From Lingula anatina (lineage: Eukaryota; Brachiopoda; Lingulata; Lingulida; Lingulidae), in contig NW_019776012.1 in assembly GCF_001039355.2 (NCBI RefSeq), forward strand, positions 79,051 to 139,579: 60,529 bases of DNA, read 5' to 3'. The translations under genes and the position numbers were made by a program. Positions 11,101 to 23,600 of the stretch are shown here, one piece after another. The notes under the pieces are model-generated. The model made no database searches. It was not told where the DNA came from and saw nothing but the letters and a program-made list of their open reading frames with translations. The number at the start of each line of letters is the position of its first letter. Positions within the stretch are counted from its first letter, which is position 1.

Positions 11101-14100
11101 AGATTGCTAGAGATATTCGTTATAGTGCTGGCATAGATGTATTCCGCAGCAGCAGTGCTGGAAGCCAGGGAACTGTAGGCAGTAGCACAGATACAGGGTC
11201 TGACTCCAGCAAGTCGCCCCCTGGATGTGGAAATAACATGTCAGACTCTGTCACGGAGATAACATGTACTTTGTGCAATACGCCTGTGCAAGGTGGGTGT
11301 GACTCTGAACACAATGCTGATGAGCTCAGAAACAGCGCTGGTAGTGTTCAAAGAATGGTGCAGCTACAACGAATGAGGGACACTTCCCCATCTATGTCTG
11401 ATTATTCCAGTGTATTTAACTCCCCACAAAGTGTTTCGTCAGCTTCTTCAAACTGTGATATGCAAGGACAAAAAGAGGAATGCGAACGTCAGCTTGTGGA
11501 TGAAGAAAATTGTAAAGACTCCAAAAGACAAACCTGTATCAACCTGGTGAAAGAGAGATTTGATTTGGCCCAACCATCCTCTGGTGATAAGCTGATACCT
11601 TCAGAAGCAGATGAGAAAGACCAGTCTAGAGTTTCTTTTATCAGCACTGACTCTGAAGTCAGCTTTGCAGAAGTAACTACAGAACCTTCAGTTGGAAAGA
11701 CCTTGGAAAGTCACTCAAACAACAACCAAAGAGACACAACAGATGCCTGTATTAAAGATACAACTACAGAACCTTCAGTTGGAAAGAATTTGGAAAGTCT
11801 CTCAAACAACAATGAAAAAGACACCACAGATGCCTGTAGTAAAGACTCAACTACAGAGCCTTCAGTTGGAAAGACTTTGGAAAGTCACTCAAACAACAAT
11901 CAACAAGACAACACAGATGACAGTTGTAAAGACTCAACAGAAACAATATTATTTAGCTCTGTGAAGGAAGAGGAGGAAAAAGGAAACATTGAAGAATCTG
12001 TCCTGCTTCTAGATACTGTGGAAAAAGTTGAAGCAAATTTCAACAATGAAGGAGCACCTGCTCATACAGATAGTAGCAGTCTCTGTGGGCAAGATGGCTC
12101 TTCACCACCTCCCAATTCTGGGGAAGAAACTATGCATAATGTTACTACAGGAATACTCGCTCATGATTGTGGTATGGTGCTTTCTGATAAATTTCAAATA
12201 CCACAAAACAAAGGCAGCATGGTGTGTGATGAAGGAAATGTAAAGCAGGGTGATTCTTCCCAAAAAGACCTGGTAGAAAGAAATGCATCTGTTGACAGTT
12301 TAATGTGTGAAGAAAAATATGCTTCACAGTATGCAGAAGAGATTAATTTCCTACATGATGCTGAAGATGAAGTCTTATCACAGAACAACGAAGGCTTATC
12401 CCCTGAAGAAAAAACAGTATCATGGGGTGCAGAGCATATTTCTCCTTTTAATAGCCCAGATAAACAAGTTATGTTACATTCCAGTGACAGTTCATCTTGT
12501 GTAGAACATAGTGGATCTCAGGATGAACAAAATTCATCACAAAACGGCCCAAAAGATCCAAGCCCAGCTGGCTGTGATACTGTGACATTTGAAACATCAT
12601 CTGAAAATGAAGTAGCAATATTAGACAACAGTAATGAAGTTGTATGCTCAGAAAACTCTGTAGAAGATGAAGAAAAGAAAGATGGAGTACAATATGATGA
12701 AGTTGGTGTTGACGTTTCAGATTTACATATTAGCAGTAAATCAACATCAAATGACTTCATTCAAAATCCAGATGCCTTTAAAAGGGAAAAACATGAAATT
12801 GAAGGCCAACGCCATAGCGCAAACAAGGAAGGCAAAGGTTCTGAATTAACAGCCACAGACAGCCCACAGATTTCATTAAAAACCCCTTCATTTGAAAGAC
12901 AACCCAGCAGAAACAGTCAAGATGGTAAAAGAACATTCCACCGACAAAACAGCAAAAAGAGCTTAGGTGGAACCAAAGAGAGGTCATCCATGTTCGAACG
13001 TCAGAGTAGCAGGAGAAGTCAAGATGGCAGCAGCAGGTGCCCTCCTGGTGTTCTGTCAGCCAATAAAGCAGGAGGTAAAGAGCTCCCTGGTTTGGAAAAT
13101 GTGACCTTGTACATCCAGGGCCACTCTGATATGGTGCTGGTGCTGCTCATGGATAAGGAAGCAAGGCAGGATTCAGCAACTATGCAAGCTTTGGTGAGAC
13201 TTTTGATATCACTAAAATGGTTTATGTTAAATGGAAGAGAATAGATTTATCAGACTTTAGAAAGTCAGCAAGTATACTCATGTTTTGAAAAAAAAAAAAT
13301 AAATAAATGAAATAAATAAAAACTAAAAACATTCTAAGGGCATATTAAAAGAACAATTTTTAAAACCTTTTGGTTATCTGTATTAGCACATTAAATGTTA
13401 GAAATGTGAATATTTGGTGCTAACATCTGTTATGCATGATATGGTTTTCTAATTTTGCTTAGTGGAAATATGCCCTTCCTCATTTGGCAGACCTTGAAGT
13501 GCAGTTAAAGGGGTGTGTCAAAGATGCTCCTAGACCAGTGAGTAAACTAAGCTTTAGGTTACAAGACTGAGTTTTTTTTTTCTTTGCAATTATTTTTTCC
13601 TAACTTTCTCTTGCCTTCTTTGGAATACAAAGGAAAGTTTTTCAAATAGAAATGCATGTTACAAGGGTCTAATGTGGGATGCAAGTATGGAGTGCTAAAT
13701 CAGAAAGATTAGGAATGTAAAATGTCCCTTTATAGGTTTCTTATCACTCTTTTAGTATCTTCTACAAGCAGGGGCGGATTTAGGCCGTCTTCTGGGTCTT
13801 CCGGAAGACGGTCAGATTTTCAAGTTTACATTGTTTACATCCATTTTTTCCTGTTGGAAGACGGTCAAAATTGGAGGATGAATCAACAAAGATAATTTGG
13901 AAGACTGTCAGTAAATAGCTCTGGATCCGCCCCTGACAAGTGATTTTTTTTTTCAGATTTCTGATGGCACCTATAATTTCCTGAGGTATGATTCATTTCA
14001 AAGAAGTCTCAAAGGTAAGCAGTACTTAAAATATCTTAAGAAAAGCATTGCAACAATTTTATGATGATCTTTAGATTTTGTACTCGTTATTTAAAGCAAT

Positions 14101-14713
14101 GTAAGATTTCCTGAAATCATAAATTGTTGAGAAAAAGTAAACACCAGTCAATTGAATTTAGAGACATTATGTTTTTCTTGTTTTTCTTTCAGGTACCATA
14201 GTGAACCCAGTGTCAAGCCTTGAGAATGAATTTTATGATGGCGCTTGCCTTATGCACGAAGAATTTCAGAAGTCTGGGACAGTGAGAGATATAACCCTGA
14301 GGTATATATACATAATGCGCCATGCCCTTTAGAATAAGATTTTATATATTTTTGTAATAATTTTTAAATTACACGTAACAGGTAAAAAAATAGAATATAT
14401 CAGTAATAAAATCAAATTTTTAAGGTACATGGGATTTGAACAGGACATTACCAAAAACAAATCATCTTTCTTTGAAATATGTTTGTTGAAAACGTTTAAT
14501 AATTGTGATTATTTATTTCTTCTACCTTCATTCTGTCTTTATTTCAGGAATCAAACCTGCTGTATATATGGCCACCAGAATATCAATGATGAGACATACT
14601 TCCAAATGCTGAATGTTCCACGAGGTATGCAGTGGGGGGTAGACCCCATGGCTGTTATAGAGGTCAAGGCCAAGAAAGTTCTTCACCAGGATCACAACAT
14701 ATGCCTCTTGTGA
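8108..14713 (+). CDS. HPS4: HPS4, BLOC-3 complex subunit (Rab32/38 GEF component)
   Basis: With HPS1, HPS4 forms BLOC-3, which activates Rab32/38 for lysosome-related organelle biogenesis. Coding exons: 8108-8124, 8342-8438, 8805-8948, 9320-9427, 9647-9781, 10016-10110, 10410-10479, 10729-10753, 10978-13193, 13463-13537, 13957-14014, 14193-14301, 14548-14713. All have GT-AG signals and matching phases, giving about 1104 aa (human about 708). The N-terminal longin-like part shows FFIYDHTYLQKEEDDLKDA, CALCGQLMGMVGFF and QRRPGVLAGCLLFKNR. The C-terminal part shows DGTYNFLRYDSFQ, EFYDGACLMHEEF, NDETYFQMLN and KAKKVLHQDHNICLL. The extra length is one 2.2-kb exon coding an acidic, Ser/Asn-rich, probably disordered linker (residues about 231-969). 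That linker has three 29-aa tandem repeats and three RQxS motifs. The start at 8108 is fixed by the donor AG|GTGAGT just after MATHV. Confidence 0.93.
11676..11936 (+). repeat. In-frame 87-bp minisatellite, three copies, in the HPS4 large exon
   Basis: Three consecutive 29-residue units, each beginning TTEPSVGK and ending in an acidic Asp/Cys/Lys stretch (..ACIKDT, ..ACSKDS, ..SCKDS). The units differ by a few substitutions and keep frame. The repeat number is a candidate length polymorphism that would not break the protein. Confidence 0.9.
13769..13935. mobile_element. MITE with CAGGGGCGGAT-type termini in an HPS4 intron
   Basis: A 167-bp insert begins CAGGGGCGGATTTAG and ends CTGGATCCGCCCCTG, near-perfect inverted repeats. 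It is flanked by ACAAG on both sides (13764-13768 and 13936-13940). The interior contains inverted copies of a GGAAGACGGTC motif. Termini resemble common CAGGGGCGG-type DNA transposons; 5 bp of duplication is shorter than the 8 bp usual for hAT, so I leave the superfamily open. It ends 21 bp before the acceptor of the exon at 13957. Confidence 0.7.
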
Positions 14714-16797
14714 TGTTTTAAAATTCTGAAAAAAAATAATTCTGTGGAGATTTTACTTCTTTTTTGTAGAAAGTGACAAATTCTGATATTCATTACCTTG
14801 AACCTTTGGCAGTAATCAAGCCAGTGACTTTTGTGTGAAATATTAGTAAATATCAGTTTGTGATTCAGAGAAAGTAACAAACATGCAGGCAGAAAAAAAT
14901 TCAAAAGGATATTGAGTGTAAGGATTATTTGGCACTATTAAACTTGTATACAACGTAATATTATGTAGTAAACACATGTGATTGGGTGAGCATATAAATG
15001 TTTAAAAATTACATATAGATATTGGTAGATATATGCACATTCAGTAACTGATTTTGTGAGAATGCAGCAAATATTAATATTGAGGAAAGGATTTGATTGG
15101 ATCCTATCCACATCCCCCATACCAGATTTGTTTATCATATCTGAACTTATGACTAATGCTCAATGCAGTGATCTAATTATTGTCAAAGAAATGTTCAATT
15201 TTCTTTGAAATGTGAGAACTAGTTTAGACATGATTTGTCCACATTTTCCCCACTTTCAGCAACAGTATTCTGGCTGCATTGAAATGGCATGTGCACTTTA
15301 AGGGTTCGGTTAAGTGGATCTACATTACATGGTTTGTAGCTTATTATCAGATTTATTTTCTTGAAGGGCAAGTACAGGGAGCTTTGAAACTTGTTTTCTT
15401 GGTGTTATGGTCATTTTCTTTTTTTTAGTTGAAATGTGCTCTCAGGATAGCAGATATGGGGTTTGCTTAAAATTGATACAGCCAAGATGGTCTGTAGATC
15501 ATGGAATCTTTTTCTCAAATCTTAATCAAAGCTATTTCTGCTGCAGGTCATATTAAATGTAGACCATGTGAACTTTTTTTATTTCTATGGCAGTCTGAAA
15601 TAAGTACTTCTGACTCAACAATCCTTTATGATCCTGTTTGTAATTTCATACTTAAAGATTAGTTCATATCCTTGTTGTTTAATGTCTTTTATGGTACATA
15701 CATAATTAGATTTGTAGCAAGATGTCACTTTTTGAGAGCTGCAACAGCCCTAGCAGTGTTTATCACAATCTGAGAAGACTCGCAAACACATTTGATTTTA
15801 TTGAGTTCACATCATCTCAAATTGGTGTTTGAATAACTGGATGCTGCTCAGCATTAGTGTCAGAATTATTTTTATAGTTTTTTTAAGAGAAGTAAATTTT
15901 TTGTTAACAATAGTAAAAAGCTCAAGCTGGTTTTCATTATCAGGATATTTATTCCTTTTTGACATTTTTCTTATTTGCTTGATTATTACAATCACACATA
16001 TATTTATCTTTTAACTTAAAGATGTGAAGGTTCATCTACTACTTAATTTACAATCATTTATTTTTGTACTTGGTGATAAAATTGATCATGAACACCAAAA
16101 TGTATAATATTCTGCTATAAATTGCTGTCGCAGTTTTAAGGTGAAGGGCACTAGTACTAGGTTTTGTACCACATAAAGGAACACATCTGCTAATAGAAAG
16201 CTAAAGCTAAAAAAAAACCCTGTTCATTTTGTACATGCAAATGGAAAGGTTCAATTTCATCCAATAAGGTTATTTTATCAATAAACACTACATTATTGTG
16301 TATATTTCAAAGTATATTTTAAAGGCATTATATCTTAATTGCAAAGTTGGTTGTTTCTGAAGCAAAACGAAAAACCACACAAATGTGATGGTACAAGTAA
16401 CAAGTTTATGGTCCCAAGGACATTCAATATACATAAAGTTCCTGCAAAATATCAAAATAAATTGTGTAATATTATCTCAAGCTAAAACAATGTGTTACAG
16501 AGGACAACACGTTTACAAATTTTAACAGGTTTGTAAATTTTCCTCATCTAACATTATTATATATTATATACAATAAAACTTGTAAAACACAAAACTGTCA
16601 ATAGTTAAGAGAGGAAGAAGGCATCCATTGCTGCAAATAATAATGCAGATGCAACCTTTTCATTCTTACAATATATCATTTCAATTCCACCTACCAATAT
16701 CAGAGGATTCCTAATTATTAAGGTAAGTTGCTTTGTACAGAAAAATATGCAACACTTCAGTGACTTTTCTGTAATCTTAAACAGAGTTGTAGCAACT
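14714..16797. other. Convergent 3' region of HPS4 and the CARD gene
   Basis: No coding exon seen. Holds the 3' UTRs of two convergent genes. Plus-strand AATAAA occurs at 16280 and 16572 (HPS4 candidates). Minus-strand AATAAA (TTTATT on this strand) occurs near 16057, 15945 and 15796 (CARD-gene candidates). If these are used, the two transcripts overlap tail to tail. Confidence 0.45.
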
Positions 16798-19700
16798 CTA
16801 GTTAAGTCTAATGCGGACATTTGGGAACAGATCTGACACCAACTCTGGCTTCTCTTTCTTTAACTCTTCATATATGCATCTCATTCTAACACCCTGTTCA
16901 AATACAGTTTGTGCCATACGCAGCGCTTTATAGTTCTCAGGATAACCTTTAGTATACATTAGGGCAAGGTTACCATATTCATCAAAGCAAGGCGACCCAG
17001 ATGCCCCATGCATAAAACTGGACTTCATTAACTGTCGGTTGCGATCATGTGCATTTGTAAAACTGGCAGAAGGGTAGGTTTTCAATGTTAAATCTATGTC
17101 TTTTTTAACATCGAAATCGCTAAGTATTTTTGTATCTGGGTCATATCTTAATGGATCACAATTGTTATGTCCTACAATACAAACATCCTTTCCTGGCTCG
17201 ACATCTGCTATATCACAGTCCAGATCTGGTACAACATCATGGCCGTCTGGGTTGTGAATGTGGAACAAAGCTGCATCCAATGCTACACTGTACCATGCCA
17301 TGTGGGTAAATTTGTATGTTGTTATTCTTGAAGTTTCTTGCAAATATCCAAATTCCACTATGGCTCCTTGGTAACCTGTAGAGCAGGAAAAAATGAAGTA
17401 AATGCAATATTCCCCCAGCCCTCACCCCAGATTTAATAGCATAATGTCAACATACTTTAATGTGTATTTCTGAAGATATCACAATAAACTTAAAATAAAA
17501 GCCTGTTCTCAATTTTTGCAAATACTACAAAGCACCCTTATAAAATGTTTTGATATGCAACAGTAAACAATCATAAATTTATATACACCTTTAGTACAAT
17601 TAGACCTTTGAATCACACCTTAGCTTGCTAGCATTCTCACTTTACCTCTGAAATCGTTAGCAACATGATAATTTGTCATCAAATAATTTCCACCTATTTT
17701 GAAGCCTGTGGCAACCCCATGTTTTTTGTCATGTATATCTATGGCTTGAATTAGGCCAACTGATTTCCAATGCTTGTCTATTTTAGAATTGATCAACTTG
17801 ACAAGTGAAACCACTGGGTAACTGAGATCAAAGAGCTTGGTAAAATTTCCATCACAGTGTAAGTTCTCTAAAAAGAAATTAGTGACACATATTACACTTA
17901 AAGGCAAATGAGAAAATCATCTCCATGATTTGTTTCATTGTACTGCTAGATACTGTTTACTTCTAATGGATTCGGGTTAAAAAGATATTTGGATTCATTC
18001 AATTTTTTTATTTTGACTTGGTGAAAAGCATTTTAAAATGATGTAATCTTTGCGTGTTTGAGATGAGAGAATGTCAAACAAATAAACATATTACGTGTTT
18101 CAAATTTGACTTCCTTCATATGCAACATGCACCAAATGTTCTTGTTATCCTTTGTGCATCCATCTATGCAGTGAGTACAAAGGAACTTGCATCCACAGTT
18201 AAGCCGACTGTTGACTGAAATAGAAAATACACAAGATTTATACAAATCTTTCAGTCAAGTTAATTTTGAATCATCATACTCTTCTCAAACATATGCAATA
18301 AACGTATCATTTATTCAACCCCTTCTCACCCAATGAGTCTTTGTGGTTTATAGCTATAGTATAGTGCTACATACCCAGCAGATTACAAACAGATTACAAA
18401 CCTGCTTGATGTACCAAACAGTACAGACATTTCTCAGACTGAATTGGTTGACCACCAGTGCCTCCATATACAGGTGCATCTTCACCAACAGCACACTATA
18501 AGATCAAACATTGTCTATGATTATCAGTGGATAAGTGCGTTTTTTTATCTAAAAACTATCTCAATCTAGAAAATTGAAACTCGACTTATTATCATGAAAG
18601 TAAAGCTTGTTTGATTTTATAGAACAACTAGTTTTAGACGAAGTAACAAAAAGAGTTTCGTGTGCAAATGCACCGACTTGTAAAACTGTTGTAACAGATC
18701 AAGTGATACCTAGTTTAATAAATCTAGTAAATAAACTTAATTGGTCAATATAAATTACTTGCCATGTAAAGCTTCAACAATGCATCATACAGATTTCCCA
18801 CTTTGATTCTTTTCACAGGTTTTCCCTTTTTGCACTTCTTAATGAGTCTGGCAAATTCTGTGCTTATTTCTCTGGGCCACCCCTGCAATAGAAAGTATTG
18901 TTTGTCTGTATCAAAAAACCAGACCTGTCAACTGTCCTGATCCAGATTTGTGACTTCAACATAACCTCATGATTCAAAACCAAAAAGTGTGAGATTGCAA
19001 AATGATTTTCAGTGATTGTTGCAATTCTTTAACATATTCTGTAGCCAATTCTGGTATATACAGGTATATTTTAACAAATCTTACAATATTTTTTAATGAA
19101 GTCATGTAAATTACATTCTTCACACTTGAATCAAAAGCAATACTATTTTTCATTCATCTTCAAAATGGCCTCATAAAATAAGTTGTTCATAAAAAGAGTT
19201 ATCTATGCATCCAGAAATTAGATTATTTTAATTGGGGAGAGGAGACATTGTTTGCATTTGTCTTCCCATTATGGCAACTTGATTAAACTTAACTAATAGC
19301 TTTTGGACTAAGGAAAAAAGTTTATGAATGCCAAGTGCTAACAGTTATGGAAATAAACTTGCACCTAAACATGAATGTCCCTATGTCTTATCCATTATAT
19401 TTTATTATTACATCTGACTTATCTCTAAGTCAAAAAATAAATACTTACTTGTTGTACCCCCCTTTCTATCAAAATCTCTTCCTCCTCACCAGAATTATTC
19501 CAGGAGAGATGAAGAGAAACTGAGCTACCTTTATCAGGGTCAGGATCAGAGGCAAGAACACCCGTCAACAATTCCTCCAGCACTTGAAAGAATATTTCAT
19601 ACATAAAATATACTGAAAGTTATATTTCAGTTATTCTTTCCACTGAAAAGACATAAATCTTCACTAACAATGAAACATGCATATACTTCTTATCAGTAAA

Positions 19701-19896
19701 GTAAAGATGTAGAAAAAACTTATGAAAGTTATTTAGATAGAAAAAGATGTACTCAACCCCTGATACCAAGCTTAAAACAGTTCAGTTTTACTGGCATCAA
19801 TTACCTATTCCAATACTGTAACAGTCAGTAGTCTCTGTTATAAGCCCTTCATGAAGTTTTGGGTCTGTATAACCAGCAGCAAAAGGAATAGCTAGA

Positions 19897-19937
<41 letters not shown>

Positions 19938-20611
19938 GAGTCTTATAGTATAATAAATGTCTTACCTAGTAAAATTGTACAGACATCTCAGATGCTATTA
20001 TAAAATAATAGTTGTGTAATTGTAACACAATGTTTGAAGTACAGAAATCCCATGTAAGTACACCAAGAATAATTAACTCTGATATAAAGCACCATTAAAC
20101 TAGAGATGTTTTATCTTACTTTTGGTAATTGTGGTCTTTTTAAACTTCAGTGAATACATCTTTGCAAAGCCCATATCTCCAAGCCTGATGTTTTCATGCT
20201 CATCCAGGAATATGTTTGAAGATTTGATGTCTTTATGAACTATGCAATTGGTTCTGAAATACCAAACAAACATATACAGCACCATGAATATGAATAATAA
20301 AATAATAAAAAATAAAAAAAATGCTCAAAGAACATCATATAAAGTGATGTCTTTACCTACAATCTCTTCTTTTAAGAAATTACCTGAAAAATAACCTTTT
20401 TGCGGGATCGCTTTCAATCACCACACTAAACCTAAATCGAAGTCAAGAAAAAAATGTACTTAACAGAGCAAGAGTTTGGTGTTTGTTTAAAGCAGGAATG
20501 TATAAGGACAACTGGACTACAATAGATACGCCTCACTGCACCTGATACTCCTTTTCACTTTTTCAGATGCCCCTTACTCAATAAAATTAATAACCTGCCC
20601 TTTACAAAAAA

Positions 20612-20667
<56 letters not shown>

Positions 20668-23600
20668 AATAATAAATAAACAAATATTGCAGGGAAATAA
20701 GGTCTCTTTTAAAAGGCCAAAGAAAAGCTGTTATTGCTTCTTCATGGCCATAAATCTTTAACTGTCAGACAAAATAAAGGATCCTTGTTACCATTTCTAT
20801 GTTCCTACTTGACAATTTTGAAATTACTTAAACAGTACCTAATATTTTTTTTATAAACATATTTTTAAAAAATTTCTTTAGTTTTTTGTGTGTAAATAAT
20901 ATTACTAATTTATTCCCTGTTTAATCATCAATCAGCTTAATCATTAATTAGCCCTATGTTCATTTGTCAAGATATATATAGATATATGTGTGTGTGCCGA
21001 GGACTATAGACATTAAGGGTTGCATGGTTGTGTTTTTACTTTCACTTTATACTCTCAGGCAACCAAATCTTGGCCAGCAGTTGCTCAACAATGCAACATT
21101 CGATTTTGAATATTTTTAATTTATTGTATGTTTTATAGTCTGATTTATGGCACTGGCTCCTCTTGATAACGTGTGCAGTAGTTTGTTGTGTTAATAGCAA
21201 TAAAATTATATGCAATGTTTGATGTAATCTCTTTTGGTAAAAAACAAGGAAATTGTCATAACCTTTTATTTGGATTTTTTAATCGGGAAGAGACAGAAGA
21301 GACAGGGAAGTGCTTGGTCTAGTCGGCGAGGACCCTCAGGATAAATCAAGTTGGGGAGGAAGACTGCCTGTCAGACTGGCCCCACCCTCTGTTGAGGATT
21401 AATCCCGGCCAGTATAAAATAAACTCAGATGATGATGATGATGGAGTATCAGTTAAAAATAACAAGTATTTCACTGCATGCTTGGTAAGTCCCCTTCCCC
21501 TGGAGCAATTTAAAATATCAGGTTCAGCAACCAAACCACTGGACCTGGTTGTGTTTAGTAGCAACTGGCTACAAAAATTAATGTCAAGCCCCGGAGTGTG
21601 TGTTTAATTTGTAATTTTCATGGTCTTCATGGAGAATATATTATGCTTTTAGCGCTCTGCCTAAATTTATCTTGGATAAACTGTGTTAAAAAGATAGTTA
21701 CGTCACTGACAAATGTTCAAGTTTATGGGTATCATTTAGTCAGAAAAGCAAATAAAACTTACTTGTCATCAGACTGAAGAAATTTCACTGCATCAGCCAA
21801 CTGGACACTCATACGTAGGCGAGTTTTCCAGTCCAAACTTTTACCACTTATCTTCGATTCCTCAAGTCGATCTTTTAAAGTTCCCCCTTTCATATAAACT
21901 GTCATCACTGCCTTGGAGTACTTACTGAAAAAAAAAATACCTTGTTGGTTATTAAGTTTGACCAAATTTATAATAAAGAGAAGCAATTTGAAAAAAAATA
22001 ATACATTACAATAATCTCATTCAATACTTCCGGTATATGTACATTTAGGCCAGTATTCAAATTATCAAAAGCAAGAATTGAAATGGAATTATAAATAAAA
22101 ATTATCACAAAATTTTAAGGAACAACAGTCAGTCATTAAAAGGCCCACAGTAACCCCAGCAGGTTTCAGCTTAAACAACACATTGCCTGGAAAATAAGTG
22201 TCCAAAACAGAGAAAAAATAATTGGTTAATAAAAACCCAAGACGGTTAATAAAAACCCAAGACTAGTCTGAAGACCCACTTCGCCTGCATTTTAGCCAGC
22301 AAATGGTAATGGCCAATATGTACAGCCACTACTCTGTCTGCACATAAAATTGCCTTGATTTTATTTCAGTTTGGTTGACCTGAAGACTGGAAATTTCAGA
22401 ACCAAACAAAACATGATCAGTACAGGACATGAGTATTCCCTAATTCTTTATAAAATAAAAATAAACAGGTTGCTCAATCACATATTGTGGGTGAAAGCAT
22501 GCCAGAGAAGATTGCTTTATAAAAATCTACTTTTTTGTTCATTTTCCAATTTCTAAATCAATAATGAAAAAATGATGTAAAAGGACACAACTTGAGAACA
22601 ATTTTTTAATCTTTAAAATGATCCCACACTGATGTGGATAAAAAATGTTTCTTTATATAAATACTTACCCTTCTAATTGCTCACAAATTCCAAGAGCAGT
22701 CAGAAGATAAACATACTTTTTCTTAGCCCAATCCCTTTCCTAGAACAATACCAGTGCAACAAAACAAATCAAAAAACATTTTACATGAAATATAACAATG
22801 GCACAGCTAGCAAAAATACTATCATAAATAATATAATTACCCTTAATGAATTTGAATGAAAAAATTTTATCAACTTCTTTTTCTGTAACAGATATTCACA
22901 TTTACTTTTTAAAATATTTTAAAAAATGCACTTACCCTGTCAAATTCCAGTGTTCCTTGATAATCATTGTTATCAGCAAGTCTCTTAACTGCAACTTCCA
23001 ATCCATGTATTTGCTCAAGGTTTAAAACACCTGGAGCAATGAAAAAAATTATAGATTTGCATTGAGGTGAGCACATATTAACCATATACTGATACTTAGT
23101 ATCATAGCTCTAAAACATATCAAATTTTTTTCCTTATCATCACTTTGTATTCAGTAACAAACTTGTTTACTAGTATCACTGACAGTTAATTTTCAAGACC
23201 ATTTGCCTCACATCGCTGAAATTATCTTTAACAATTTTTGTCAATAAATGTATAATTTTTTTCAATGAAAAAAAAAGTTTAATTTTTAATAAAATGCACT
23301 TTTCTGTTTCATTATACTGGAAAAAAATAAATTAGGATGACATAATGAACACATTTTCTCTCTTGACACAAAAAAATGCAACCTACCCTTGTGCACTACA
23401 CCAAACCCACACTTTTCTTCAGAGGCAATTTCTTCAGAAAAACAGTTAGTGACCAAATCCAAGTCCTTTTCACTGAATTCATAAGCATTGATAGCTTGGT
23501 TGAATTTTGGTTTTGGCTTGCTCTCAATGTCTGGTGCAGAAACAGAAGATGTTTGCCCGTTTCCTGCCTTTTCTGCCTCTAATACACCTGTTATTTGGGA

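Noticed and set aside
11692-12987. Alternative-frame ORFs inside the HPS4 large exon on both strands
   Set aside because: Shadows of the conserved frame created by the repetitive, stop-poor linker.
21281-21610. GC-richer patch ending in (GAT)n, possible SINE or LINE tail
   Set aside because: I could not find A/B boxes, a target duplication or a second copy in the window.
22669-23030. Frameshift or pseudogene status of the CARD-kinase gene because of short exons in the kinase N-lobe
   Set aside because: Phases of all exons match and no in-frame stop occurs; total length is an exact multiple of three.
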